This document shows positions 7,838 to 16,395 of a stretch of DNA of 47,413 nt, piece by piece; within the stretch, counting starts at the first letter, position 1, and each line of letters opens with the position of its first letter. Both the position numbers and the translations under genes were made by a program. The DNA is from Bacteroidales bacterium (GTDB lineage: Bacteria > Bacteroidota > Bacteroidia > Bacteroidales > Prolixibacteraceae), in the NCBI GenBank assembly GCA_015654795.1, contig JAATGF010000157.1, positions 1-47,413 of the forward strand, written 5' to 3'. A model generated the notes under the pieces. The model was not told the DNA's origin and searched no databases. It worked only from the letters and a program-made list of their open reading frames with translations.

Positions 7838-7918
7838 TTTTGTTGGTCAGGAGTTCGTCCCTGTTCAACCAGATAAACTCGAATCCTTAAGGAAATCGGT
7901 GCTAATTTGTGATGTTTA
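7838..7918 (+). pseudogene. Displaced 3'-end fragment of the isomerase gene (right repeat)
   Basis: These 27 codons (TTT through TAG, encoding FVGQEFVPVQPDKLESLRK, then SVLICDV and a stop) repeat the end of the isomerase gene. Bases 7866-7915 match 6947-6996 exactly. The 28 bases before them differ at six positions from the intact copy, and five of the six leave the amino acid unchanged (the exception is Ala to Val). No start or upstream coding sequence exists, so it is a non-functional remnant. A terminator follows. Confidence 0.9.
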
Positions 7919-7943
7919 GTATATTATTTCGGAAGTTATTTGA

Positions 7944-7977
7944 AAGGGCGGTTTGATTATTCAATCCGTCCTTTTTT
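7944..7977 (+). terminator. Rho-independent terminator
   Basis: The stem AAAGGGCGG ... CCGTCCTTT, with inner TTGA/TCAA pairing, is followed by TTTTTT. It sits just after the displaced isomerase 3' end, so it was probably the original terminator of the isomerase gene and now serves the cassette as well. Confidence 0.75.
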
Positions 7978-8042
7978 GATTTATCATACTCGCGTAATTC
8001 GCATTGTTATTGATGATCAGCACTAAACTGTGGTTTATTTCC

Positions 8043-8050
8043 TATCTTTG
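8043..8050 (+). promoter_or_regulatory. Probable -7 box (TATCTTTG)
   Basis: TATCTTTG matches the Bacteroidota -7 consensus TAnnTTTG and lies about 67 bp before the DUF2721 ATG at 8118, giving a leader of around 60 nt. Confidence 0.5.
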
Positions 8051-8117
8051 GAAAACATAAGTGTGGGTTTGACTGTTTATATTATAAATAGTCAAAGCAT
8101 CAGGAAAGAAATTTATT

Positions 8118-8525
8118 ATGCACGAAGAGATTACCCTTACAACACCGGCACTCCTGTTTTCAGCCATTTCGCTGATTATGTTGGCCTATACAAATCGGTT
8201 TCTGAGTTATGCCACGCTTATCCGGACCCTCCATGAAAAATTCAAATCAAATCCTAACGACGTGTTACTCGGGCAGATTGCCAATCTGCGCAGGCGGCTT
8301 TACCTTACCAAATATATGCAGATTTTGGGCGTTTCGAGTTTATTCCTCTGTGTATTTACAATGTTTTTAATATTTGTCGGAAGCCAACTGCTTGCAGTGT
8401 GGGCGTTTGGAGTCGCACTTATACTATTGATCGTTTCTCTTGGCGTTTCCATTCATGAGATACAGATTTCAGTAAAGGCCCTTAATCTGCATCTTGGCGA
8501 TATGGAGGTCAATCGGAAACCTTAA
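8118..8525 (+). CDS. DUF2721 family membrane protein
   Basis: This 135-residue protein opens with TTPALLFSAISLIMLAYTNRF and ATLIRTLHEKF, the DUF2721 signature. Predicted membrane helices lie at about residues 8-27, 70-88 and 91-111, with a basic amphipathic linker (IANLRRRLYLTKYMQ) between the first two. Function is unknown for the whole family. It has its own -7 box and a 213-bp gap before the next gene, so it is probably transcribed alone. Confidence 0.9.
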   Translation: MHEEITLTTPALLFSAISLIMLAYTNRFLSYATLIRTLHEKFKSNPNDVLLGQIANLRRRLYLTKYMQILGVSSLFLCVFTMFLIFVGSQLLAVWAFGVALILLIVSLGVSIHEIQISVKALNLHLGDMEVNRKP

Positions 8526-8708
8526 GTAGTTGATTGAAAGATGATGGCCAGATTATAAACTGCAATTCTTCGCTCTCCTAATTCGCTCTCCGATCTATTT
8601 ATCTCCTTATCTCCGATAGCGGACTTTTTATTCAGGGTGTAGCAGATTTATCAGACAGTTATGCTTTAGGTGCTGTATTAATATTATGAATTCCTTCTCC
8701 AAATTTTT

Positions 8709-8716
8709 TATATTTG
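8709..8716 (+). promoter_or_regulatory. Probable -7 box (TATATTTG)
   Basis: TATATTTG matches TAnnTTTG, 22 bp upstream of the ATG at 8739. Confidence 0.5.
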
Positions 8717-8738
8717 TAGCTTAGTTGATATAAAACTG

Positions 8739-10037
8739 ATGTTTACAGATATACTTATTACACTATTATTGGTTTCCCTTAACGGATTCTTCGTCGCTGC
8801 TGAATTTGCCATTGTTAAGGTACGGGCCTCACAACTCGAGATGAAGGTGCAGAGTGGTAGCCGTATAGCCGTTATCGCAAAGCATATTATTTCTAAACTC
8901 GACAGGTATCTTGCCGCCACACAGTTGGGAATTACGCTTGCAAGTCTGGGTTTGGGTTGGATAGGCGAACCTGTTGTATCGAAAATAATAATCAATGTAA
9001 TGTCCTTCGCGGGAGTTGAAATTAATCCCGAACTTGCACATCAAATCGCCTTACCGGCTGCCTTTTTGATTATCACAGTATTGCACATTGTATTCGGGGA
9101 ATTGGCCCCAAAATCGATCGCAATTCAGCGTTCTCAGCGAACTGTTCTAATCATCGCCTTACCATTACAATTCTTCTATTTCGTATTTCGGCCTTTTATC
9201 TGGCTATTGAATGGCACAGCAAATCTTTTGTTAAGGGGACTTGGCATTTCGACTGTTCAGGGACAAGATGTACATAGCAGTGATGAGTTAAAATACCTTG
9301 TTATGCAGGGAAAAGAGACTGGCGAAATAGAACAGGCTGATTATGATATCATTAAAAACGCTTTTGAGTTTTCTGAACGGACGGCTAAACAGATCATGAT
9401 TCCCCGGACACAGGTTGTGGCAATTGATGTGAACGATTTTAAAGATAGTATGATTGAAGGATTGATAGAAGAGAATTATTCACGGATTCCATGTTATGCC
9501 GACACACTCGACAATGTTGTTGGTGTGTTGTACCTTAAAGATATACTGATCAGGCTACATAGGAATGAACCTATCAAGATTTCTTCCATAATGCGCACAG
9601 TGTTGATTGTTCCCGAAACAAAGCGTATTGCGCAATTGCTCAAAGAGTTCCAGTCGCGACATCAGCAAATTGCTGTGGTTGTCAACGAATATGGCGGAAC
9701 GCAGGGGATTGTAACCATGGAAGATATTCTGGAGGAACTGGTTGGCGAGATTCAGGATGAATACGATAATGAGATTCCATTTGTTGAGAAAAGCGGGGAG
9801 AAGAGTTATACTGTTCTCGCTTCTGCATCGCTCGATGACGTGAACGATTTGCTTCCACATCCATTAACACGAAGTGAAGAATATGAAACACTTGCCGGCT
9901 ACCTGATTCTCAAATTCGGAAGAATCCCTAATATCAACGAGAAAATCAGTTTCGACGATTATGAATTTATCATTCTGAAGAAGAATAAGAACTCGATTAT
10001 TCTAACGCAACTAAATGATTTGGAGCAAAATATTTAA
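8739..10037 (+). CDS. Hemolysin-family protein: CNNM (DUF21) membrane domain, CBS pair, CorC/HlyC domain
   Basis: This 432-residue protein has three parts. Residues about 1-190 form a CNNM/DUF21 membrane domain (LNGFFVAAEFAIVKVRASQL is its N-terminal signature, with IVFGELAPKSIAIQ further on). Residues about 205-330 are two CBS domains (IMIPRTQVVAIDV, VVVNEYGGTQGIVTMEDILE). The C-terminus (YTVLASASLDDVND, then ETLAGYLILKFGRIP) is the CorC/HlyC transporter-associated domain. Such proteins act in Mg2+/Co2+ transport or resistance; the hemolysin name is historical. Length is typical and the gene is intact. Its 3' neighbour is convergent and the gap carries repeats. Confidence 0.93.
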   Translation: MFTDILITLLLVSLNGFFVAAEFAIVKVRASQLEMKVQSGSRIAVIAKHIISKLDRYLAATQLGITLASLGLGWIGEPVVSKIIINVMSFAGVEINPELAHQIALPAAFLIITVLHIVFGELAPKSIAIQRSQRTVLIIALPLQFFYFVFRPFIWLLNGTANLLLRGLGISTVQGQDVHSSDELKYLVMQGKETGEIEQADYDIIKNAFEFSERTAKQIMIPRTQVVAIDVNDFKDSMIEGLIEENYSRIPCYADTLDNVVGVLYLKDILIRLHRNEPIKISSIMRTVLIVPETKRIAQLLKEFQSRHQQIAVVVNEYGGTQGIVTMEDILEELVGEIQDEYDNEIPFVEKSGEKSYTVLASASLDDVNDLLPHPLTRSEEYETLAGYLILKFGRIPNINEKISFDDYEFIILKKNKNSIILTQLNDLEQNI

Positions 10038-10425
10038 GTACTGGAGTTGAAATAATGTCCTGTTTGCAAAAGCTGAATTGGATATTTCCTAAATCTATTC
10101 TCCAATTAAGCATTATGCAAGCGCGTTTGATCAGGCGTGTCCCAGACATAATATAAGGAAGGTAAGTAATGGGAATAAATAAATGTTGTTTTTTGCCAAT
10201 ACGGGATCGAAGCACAGTGCACTTTTAATAAACATTTATCATAATTACAATAACAGCCAGGATGGGTTTGCTTCATGTTTGATTCATATTTGGTTCATGT
10301 TTGGTTCATACCAACAAACCACTTGAAATCGTTCCTGATTTGGAGATCAAGTTCGTATTTAGTCCATCCCTCGTTTATCAAAGATTCTTTACAGAATAGA
10401 CAATTGTGGAATTTAGCAGAAACGC
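10038..10425. repeat. Convergent intergenic region with dispersed element copy C (reverse) and four 11-bp tandem units
   Basis: The reverse core of the dispersed element spans 10063-10120 (TTTGCAAAAGCTGAATTGG to AATTAAGCATTATGCAA) and can fold through AATTGGA/TCCAATT. An 11-bp tandem array lies at 10270-10313, four units of the form GNTTCATRYYW with the last ending in ACCA. No gene is visible. Confidence 0.7.
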
Positions 10426-12270
10426 TTATTGCTTTCCAAATAATTTCTTTTCCAGATCAATCCGGTTGATCTTTCTCAGTTCGGTGATCAACTCATTACG
10501 GTACTCCTTCTGGTACCAGAAAAAGAATTTCCGCTGCGCAAGTTTCTGTGCAGCTGTTTTGGCCGTAGTGATTTTTTCCAACGTATAGGGGTGATATCCT
10601 GAATAATAGATAACGGTTGCCAGTGTCATTGGTGTTGGTGTGAAATCCTGCACTTGTTCCAGTTTAAAATCAAGATCTTTTGTTTCGGCAGCAAGTTCAG
10701 CCATCTCAGCAGTACTGCTTCCCGGATGGCTCGATATAAAATAAGGAATCAATTGTTGTTTAAGTCCATTGGCTTTGTTCACCGAATCGAAAAATCTTTT
10801 CAGTTTAAAGAAAAGTCCAAATGAAGGTTTCCTCATAATCTTCAACACCTTATCGGAAGTGTGTTCCGGGGCAACCTTCAATCTTCCGGAAACATGATTA
10901 ACGATCACTTCTTCGAGATATTTTTGGTTGCCGGCGTTTATCTTTTCATCATCTGTGCGATGGAATACCAGATCGTAACGAATTCCGCTGCCAATAAACG
11001 CCTTTTTAACTCCCGGCATTGCTGCTATCTTTTGGTAAAGTGCAGTCATGGGGCGATGGTCGGTATTTAGATTATTGCACACTGCAGGAAATATGCACGA
11101 AGGGCGGCGACAGAGTCTGCAGATATCGATATTGTTGCCAGACATCCCGTACATATTGGCAGAAGGCCCGCCAACATCCGAGATATAGCCTTTAAAATCG
11201 GACATCTGTGTGACCTGCTTAATTTCTGCAAGTATTGAACCTTCTGACCGTGAGGAAATAAACTTTCCCTGATGGGCAGAGATTGTGCAAAAAGCGCATC
11301 CGCCAAAACAACCACGGTGAATATTGACCGAATGCCGGATCATTTCGTAAGCAGGGATGGTCCCCTTGTTCCTGTAGCGCGGATGAGGAAGCCGGGTAAA
11401 CGGCAAACTGTAAAAACTGTCTAATTCGCTTGTCGTCAATAGCGGCCATGATGGATTGACAACGATTCGTTTATCTTTGATGGTCTGTGTAAGTTTTCTC
11501 GCCGCCATTTTGTTAGACTCTTCTTCGATATGCCGGAAGTTCTTGGCGTAGTTGATTTTATCCTGAAGACAGGCTTCGTGCGAATTGAGTTCTAACTCTT
11601 CCCAATCGTCTTGGGTGGAATATTCGGCTGAAATGTCAGTTATAAAAACAGTTTGCGGGATTGAAGTGATTGCTTGAAAAGGTGTCCCTTCTTTCAGTTG
11701 TCTGACCAATTCGATAATTGGTTTTTCTCCCATTCCGTAAACCAGCAAATCGGCTTTGCTATCGGTCAGTATTCCAGGTTTTAATTCATCCGACCAATAA
11801 TCGTAATGGGTGAGGCGACGTAATGAGGCCTCTATCCCGCCAATCACAACCGGAATATCAGGATAGATTGACTTCAGAATATTTGAATAGACGATTGTTG
11901 TGTAATCGGGACGTGCTCCGGCGCGATCGCCGGGAGTATAAGCGTCGTTCGATCGTCTGCGTTTATTGGCTGTATAGTGATTCACCATCGAATCCATACA
12001 ACCCGCTGAAATGGCAAAGAAAAGACGTGGTTTACCAAGCTTTTTAAAATCGCGTAAATCGTCCTGCCAGTTGGGTTGAGGCACAATGGCAACGCGTAAT
12101 CCTTCACGTTCCAGTATCCGGCCAATCACTGCGGCTCCAAACGAAGGGTGATCAACATAGGCATCGCCCGAGAACAGAATCACATCAGGCTGATCCCATC
12201 CTAACGCTTCAACCTCTTTCGCCGAGGTCGGTAGCCATGCACTTAACGGATATTTTTCCAACTCTCTCAT
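10426..12270 (-). CDS. ygiQ: YgiQ family radical SAM protein (UPF0313)
   Basis: This is a 614-residue protein starting at ATG 12270; an upstream in-frame TTG at 12282 overlaps the likely promoter. The N-terminus (LPTSAKEVEALGWDQPDVIL, then FSGDAYVDHPSFG) is the YgiQ-specific domain. The radical SAM cluster motif CxxxCxxC is CFGGCAFC in HRGCFGGCAFCTISAHQGK. KVAPEHTS and the PYFISSHPG motif follow. YgiQ proteins bind a 4Fe-4S cluster and SAM, but the reaction is unknown. A -7 box TAATTTTG on the minus strand (12287-12280) lies just before the start. Confidence 0.95.
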   Translation of the reverse strand: MRELEKYPLSAWLPTSAKEVEALGWDQPDVILFSGDAYVDHPSFGAAVIGRILEREGLRVAIVPQPNWQDDLRDFKKLGKPRLFFAISAGCMDSMVNHYTANKRRRSNDAYTPGDRAGARPDYTTIVYSNILKSIYPDIPVVIGGIEASLRRLTHYDYWSDELKPGILTDSKADLLVYGMGEKPIIELVRQLKEGTPFQAITSIPQTVFITDISAEYSTQDDWEELELNSHEACLQDKINYAKNFRHIEEESNKMAARKLTQTIKDKRIVVNPSWPLLTTSELDSFYSLPFTRLPHPRYRNKGTIPAYEMIRHSVNIHRGCFGGCAFCTISAHQGKFISSRSEGSILAEIKQVTQMSDFKGYISDVGGPSANMYGMSGNNIDICRLCRRPSCIFPAVCNNLNTDHRPMTALYQKIAAMPGVKKAFIGSGIRYDLVFHRTDDEKINAGNQKYLEEVIVNHVSGRLKVAPEHTSDKVLKIMRKPSFGLFFKLKRFFDSVNKANGLKQQLIPYFISSHPGSSTAEMAELAAETKDLDFKLEQVQDFTPTPMTLATVIYYSGYHPYTLEKITTAKTAAQKLAQRKFFFWYQKEYRNELITELRKINRIDLEKKLFGKQ

Positions 12271-12279
12271 TATAGTGCA

Positions 12280-12287
12280 CAAAATTA
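12280..12287 (-). promoter_or_regulatory. Probable -7 box (TAATTTTG, minus strand) for ygiQ
   Basis: On the minus strand the sequence reads TAATTTTG, a match to TAnnTTTG, about 10 bp before the ATG at 12270, implying a very short leader. Confidence 0.45.
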
Positions 12288-12391
12288 CTTCATTCCGGCG
12301 GGCTTTTTACAATTATCCCTGAATATCGCATTTCATTTCACTTTCGCGCCGATTAAAGATTATGCAAAGTCAATTATTGATTCCATTTTCT

Positions 12392-12399
12392 TATTTTTG
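12392..12399 (+). promoter_or_regulatory. Probable -7 box (TATTTTTG)
   Basis: TATTTTTG fits TAnnTTTG and lies 23 bp before the ATG at 12423; it probably drives the acyltransferase-lipid kinase pair. Confidence 0.45.
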
Positions 12400-12422
12400 A
12401 TGCTGTAATCATTCTGTACTAA

Positions 12423-14219
12423 ATGAAACTTGTCAAGCCACAAGACTTATTGAAAGTGAGTCCGTTTATGCAATATTTGGGTGGGGAATATTTTGCCCGG
12501 TTGTTGATGCACTTGTTGCGTTTTAATCAAATCAACGAATTATACGATAATATCAGCGATAAAAAGGGAATTGAATCGATCGACGGCATTATTGAATACC
12601 TGAATGTGACCCTTGATTTTGATGAAAAGGATTTAAAGAAACTTCCTGCAAACGGCAGTTTTATCACTGTTTCGAACCATCCGTATGGTGGAATTGACGG
12701 CATTCTATTGATCAAGCTTCTATCAATGGTGCGATCAGATCACAAGGTAATTGCCAATTTCCTGCTGAAGAAAATAGAACCAATTTCAGAGTTCTTTCTG
12801 GCTGTCAATCCATTTGAGAATAATCCGGGTGCTGCGTCAAGTATTGGTGGTTTAAAAACTGCGCTTGATCATCTGAACAATGGGGGTGTTTTAAGTTTTT
12901 TCCCCGCAGGTGAAGTATCAACCAGTTATGCATCAAAGACGATTACCGATCGTGAATGGTTGTACTCAGCGCTTCGATTTATTAAAAAGGCCCGCGTTCC
13001 GATTGTTCCGATCTATTTTCATGGTAGTAATAGCCGTTTGTTCCACCTCCTCGGCCAAATTCACCCATCATTACGTACGGCCAAACTTCCTTCTGAATTA
13101 CTAAATAAGAAAGATAAAACGATCAAGATAAGGATTGGTAACCCGATTTCGGTGAAGGAACAGGATAAATTCTCAGACATTCACCAACTAGGTCGTTATC
13201 TGCGATCGAAGACCTATTGTTTAGATTCGGGAATTGAGGTAAAGCGATTCTTTAATTACTCTCTCAAGAGCCACCTGCAGCCTGAGACGATTATTGATCC
13301 GCAGCCCACAGAATTGATTGTTAGCGAAATAGCGGGATTAAACAAGGAGTACCATCTTTTTACAATAAAGAATTACTCCGTATTTTGTGTCCCTTCGAGC
13401 AGGATACCAAGAGTCATGAATGAGTTAGGACGCCTTCGTGAAATTACATTCCGCGAGGTCGGTGAAGGGACCAATCAGGCAACTGATGTCGATGAGTTCG
13501 ATTTGTATTATAATCAGTTGATTATCTGGGACAATGAAGGTCAGCAAATTGTTGGTGGTTACCGGATAGGAAAGGGTAACGATATTTACGACCAGTTTGG
13601 CATAAAAGGTTTTTATACACAAAGCCTTTTTAAGATGCAACCAGCTTTTGCTGAGACTTTAAAGCAATCGCTCGAGTTAGGGCGTTCGTTTATTGTAAAA
13701 GATTATCAGCGTAAACCACTCCCTCTGTTTTTACTTTGGAAAGGGATACTATATTTTATGCTCAAAAATCCCGAATATCGTTTTTTGATTGGCCCTGTGA
13801 GTATCAGTAATACCTATTCCGGCATATCCAAGGAGTTGATCATTCGCTATATCATGGCAAACTTTTTCGACTATAAAAGAGCCGCGTTTGTGAAGCCGCG
13901 AAATCGTTTTAAGGTAACCACCGACGATCAGCATTTGAATACCGCCCTCGAAAATATGACGCCGGATCTTCATTCTCTCGATAAATTTATTGGCGATATC
14001 GATCAATATAACAATGGATTGCCGGTCCTTCTTAAGAAATACCTGGGACTGAATGCTAAAATTGTTGCTTTTAATGTTGACCCAAAGTTCAACGATTGTG
14101 TTGATGGTTTATTGGTTCTCGATATTTTTGCAGTCCCCAAAGCTACTATCGAATCGTTATTGAAGGAAGTGAACGATATGAATTTGCTCAGCCGTTTTTT
14201 TTCGATCACTGAACCATAA
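12423..14219 (+). CDS. Bifunctional acyltransferase: PlsC-like domain fused to hemolysin-type GNAT N-acyltransferase (OlsF/Gls-like)
   Basis: This 598-residue protein joins two domains. Residues about 75-270 are a PlsC/LPLAT acyltransferase with SNHPYGGIDG (H86, D92) and the FFPAGEVS substrate motif (about 160-167). Residues about 320-560 are an Acetyltransf_5/hemolysin-type GNAT (LGRLREITFREVGEG, then DEFDLYYNQLIIWD and IVGGYRIGKG). This order matches OlsF-type enzymes, which make amino-acid lipids by N-acylating an amino acid such as ornithine or glycine and then O-acylating the product; Bacteroides has the same activities as separate GlsB and GlsA proteins. The following gene is a lipid kinase 10 bp downstream, consistent with a lipid operon. 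The amino acid used is not deducible. Confidence 0.85.
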   Translation: MKLVKPQDLLKVSPFMQYLGGEYFARLLMHLLRFNQINELYDNISDKKGIESIDGIIEYLNVTLDFDEKDLKKLPANGSFITVSNHPYGGIDGILLIKLLSMVRSDHKVIANFLLKKIEPISEFFLAVNPFENNPGAASSIGGLKTALDHLNNGGVLSFFPAGEVSTSYASKTITDREWLYSALRFIKKARVPIVPIYFHGSNSRLFHLLGQIHPSLRTAKLPSELLNKKDKTIKIRIGNPISVKEQDKFSDIHQLGRYLRSKTYCLDSGIEVKRFFNYSLKSHLQPETIIDPQPTELIVSEIAGLNKEYHLFTIKNYSVFCVPSSRIPRVMNELGRLREITFREVGEGTNQATDVDEFDLYYNQLIIWDNEGQQIVGGYRIGKGNDIYDQFGIKGFYTQSLFKMQPAFAETLKQSLELGRSFIVKDYQRKPLPLFLLWKGILYFMLKNPEYRFLIGPVSISNTYSGISKELIIRYIMANFFDYKRAAFVKPRNRFKVTTDDQHLNTALENMTPDLHSLDKFIGDIDQYNNGLPVLLKKYLGLNAKIVAFNVDPKFNDCVDGLLVLDIFAVPKATIESLLKEVNDMNLLSRFFSITEP

Positions 14220-14229
14220 ACAGAAAGGC

Positions 14230-15183
14230 GTGGAACCCACTATTCGCTGGCAGGTAATTCTCAATCCACATGCTGGAGGTGGTAAAGGGAGAAGGGACAA
14301 AAATAAGATTGTTTCTATTCTGAATCTTTCGGGTTTACAATACAATTTGCACATATCGGAATATGCAGGTCATTCTTTCGGTCTGGCTAAAGACTTAGCC
14401 CTCAATGGTGAAACATATTTTATTGTGGCGGGTGGTGATGGCACTTTAAACGAAATAGTGAATGGTATTTTCATAGGAAAAAACAGTCGGTGCGATAATA
14501 TTGTGATAGGAATGTTGCCGGTAGGAACAGGGAATGATTGGATTCGTACATTTGGCATTCCCGATCATTACCAGATGGCAATGAATATTATCCTGAAAGG
14601 GAAAACGGTTGTTCAGGATATTGGACTGGTCGAATATATGGAAGATGAAAAGACCATTAGTCGTTATTTTGTAAACATAGCTGGTTTTGGTTTCGATGCG
14701 ATGGTGGCAACCCATGCCAACAAGCTAAAGAACAACGGACTATCTGGATTAAGGGTGTATATCGAAAGTTTTCTATGGAGTTATCGTAATCATAAAACAG
14801 GCCATACCTATGTTGTTATTGACGGCGAAAAATTGGAGATGAACCTCTTCAGTGCGGTTGTTGGGATCGGGAGATATAATGGAGGAGGAATGATGCAGGT
14901 GCCCGATGCAAATCCTGTAAATGGCAATTTTCATATTACCCTTATCCGAAAACTGAGCATTTGGGGCATTATCAGTAATTTCATGAAACTATATAACGGA
15001 AGTTTTGTACGCGACCGCCGGGTATCGACACATGTTGGTAAACAGGTACAATTTTTTGCAGAAAGACCACTCTCCGGGGAAGCGGATGGCGAATCGATAG
15101 GCAACAGTAATTTTAGTTTGCAGATCATCCCTCATCAGTTAAGGGTTATTTATGGCGACGATAAGTTTAAGATACTTGAATGA
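14230..15183 (+). CDS. Diacylglycerol/lipid kinase family protein (YegS/DagK type)
   Basis: This 317-residue kinase starts at GTG 14230, preceded by an AGAAAGG ribosome-binding site, 10 bp after the acyltransferase stop. It carries the family motifs NPHAGGGKG (nucleotide loop), GGDGTLNEIVNGI and LPVGTGNDWIRTFGIP, and the C-terminal GEADGES. Enzymes of this family phosphorylate diacylglycerol, sphingoid bases or related lipids with ATP. The tight coupling to a bifunctional acyltransferase suggests a joint role in membrane lipid supply. Substrate is uncertain. Confidence 0.92.
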   Translation: MEPTIRWQVILNPHAGGGKGRRDKNKIVSILNLSGLQYNLHISEYAGHSFGLAKDLALNGETYFIVAGGDGTLNEIVNGIFIGKNSRCDNIVIGMLPVGTGNDWIRTFGIPDHYQMAMNIILKGKTVVQDIGLVEYMEDEKTISRYFVNIAGFGFDAMVATHANKLKNNGLSGLRVYIESFLWSYRNHKTGHTYVVIDGEKLEMNLFSAVVGIGRYNGGGMMQVPDANPVNGNFHITLIRKLSIWGIISNFMKLYNGSFVRDRRVSTHVGKQVQFFAERPLSGEADGESIGNSNFSLQIIPHQLRVIYGDDKFKILE

Positions 15184-15465
15184 GGGCTGCCTAAACTTTA
15201 AAATCAATCTATCCGATCAGAATTCTTATTGTTTTTTTTGATATTGGTATATCTGTTTTGTGCGCCCATTGTGAAATTACAAAGATTTTTTGTCTGACTA
15301 TCTGTTAATGAGGTATTGCAAATTGGAATCGAAAATGCTTATCACAAAAATAATTCTTGCAAAATAGGCAAACAAGGACAAAATATCAGATTATTAGGTA
15401 ACTTTATTGCATATTTATGCGGACAACAATCCGATAAAGATAGGTTAATTAAAAAGAAATACAAT

Positions 15466-15804
15466 ATGAAAAAATCAGTTTGGATGTCATATGATTTGGG
15501 AATAAAAGGAGATTATCAAGGTTTGTATTCTTGGCTAGATGACCATGGTGCTATTGAATGCGGGAATAGCGTAGCATATTTTCAATATGATGTAAACAAG
15601 GAAAAGGATCTAATGCCGGAACTTAAAAATGATTTAACAACCAAGGTGGATTTTAAACCAGGTGATAGAATTTATATTGTTAGAAAGGAATTCGAAAATG
15701 GGGAAAAACCCGTTAGGGGTAAGTTTATAATTGGCAAGAGAAAATCAAATCCTTGGGAAGGGTATGGTTCAAAAACTGTTGATACAGTAGACGGAGATGA
15801 ATAA
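15466..15804 (+). CDS. Cas2/VapD-like small protein, likely partner of the PIN nuclease
   Basis: This 112-residue protein starts at ATG 15466; the reading frame stays open upstream to 15316 but that part is compositionally odd and unlikely to be coding. By eye it has a ferredoxin-like strand-helix-strand order: KSVWMSYDLGI (strand), DYQGLYSWLDDHGA (helix), IECGNSVAYFQYDV (strand), KDLMPELKNDLTTKV (helix), DRIYIVRKE (strand). That is the layout of Cas2 and VapD, though no catalytic residue can be assigned. Its stop overlaps the start of a PIN-domain gene by 8 nt, so the two are translationally coupled. It is not a typical DNA-binding antitoxin. Family assignment is inference. Confidence 0.65.
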   Translation: MKKSVWMSYDLGIKGDYQGLYSWLDDHGAIECGNSVAYFQYDVNKEKDLMPELKNDLTTKVDFKPGDRIYIVRKEFENGEKPVRGKFIIGKRKSNPWEGYGSKTVDTVDGDE

Positions 15805-16222
15805 TATTCTTGTTGACACATGTTTTTGGTTTGCACTATTTGATGCAAGGGATTCTAACCACCAAAAGGCCACTGAATTATTGCTTTATCTTGAATTAGG
15901 AAATGTTATTTTGCCTTACCCGACTCTATATGAAACTATAAATACAAGATTTACAAGAAATAAAGATTGGGTTGAAGAATTTGGGAAGGTCTTGAAAAAT
16001 AAAAATGTACAAATTATTCAAGATGTAGGATATAAAGAAGACGGATTGCTATTGACAATGGATTCGATTCTTAATAAAAACAGACCAATAAGTTTAGTAG
16101 ATATGGTTATTCGATTGATGCTTGAGGATGTAAATTTGAAGATAAACTATTTCATAACTTTTAATACTAAAGACTTTATAGATATATGCCATAAAAAGAG
16201 GATAGATTTAGTAAATGAATAA
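15797..16222 (+). CDS. PIN-domain protein, probable ribonuclease toxin
   Basis: This 141-residue protein has a PIN-domain layout: the N-terminal ILVDTCFWFALFD (Asp7), Glu46 in PTLYETINT, Asp102 in SLVDMVI and Asp126 in FITFNTKDF. These are the four acidic positions of the metal-dependent RNase site used by VapC toxins. It overlaps the upstream small gene by 8 nt. VapC-type modules usually pair with a DNA-binding antitoxin encoded upstream; the upstream protein here looks different, so this may be an unusual pairing or a non-toxin RNase. The domain call is strong, the toxin role is inferred from context. Confidence 0.8.
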   Translation: MNNILVDTCFWFALFDARDSNHQKATELLLYLELGNVILPYPTLYETINTRFTRNKDWVEEFGKVLKNKNVQIIQDVGYKEDGLLLTMDSILNKNRPISLVDMVIRLMLEDVNLKINYFITFNTKDFIDICHKKRIDLVNE

Positions 16223-16309
16223 TAAGAAATTTCTACATTATGATTATATAATTATCAAGATCTGGTAAACTTTATCCCCTGTTTCTTATAAAAGGAAGCT
16301 TTGAAAAGA

Positions 16310-16386
16310 GTATTACCTTCCTCGTACCTTCCTCATACCTTCCCCGTACCTGCTCTATATCTGCTCTATGTTTGGTCTATATCTGG
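16310..16386. repeat. 11-bp degenerate tandem array, about seven units
   Basis: Seven consecutive 11-base units can be laid out from 16310: GTATTACCTTC, CTCGTACCTTC, CTCATACCTTC, CCCGTACCTGC, TCTATATCTGC, TCTATGTTTGG, TCTATATCTGG. It is the longest such array in the window and lies immediately downstream of the minus-strand lolA stop codon and between two convergent genes. Confidence 0.75.
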
Positions 16387-16395
16387 TATGCCCCC

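Larger units (their letters stand above)
7785..8117. other. Intergenic region: repeat remnant, terminator and promoter
   Basis: This stretch holds the displaced isomerase fragment (7838-7918), the terminator (7944-7977) and a good -7 box, TATCTTTG at 8043-8050, upstream of the DUF2721 gene. Nothing else coding is visible. Confidence 0.6.

Noticed and set aside
8526-8738. Possible small gene between DUF2721 and the CBS-domain gene
   Set aside because: The gap is 213 bp, pyrimidine-rich with CTCTCC-type words, and no frame with a plausible start or motif was seen.
15316-15465. N-terminal extension of the Cas2/VapD-like protein (50 codons)
   Set aside because: Its composition is unlike the rest (many Asn, Lys, Gln and a Cys), and MKKSVWMSYDLG from 15466 is a natural start; the upstream part is probably non-coding leader.
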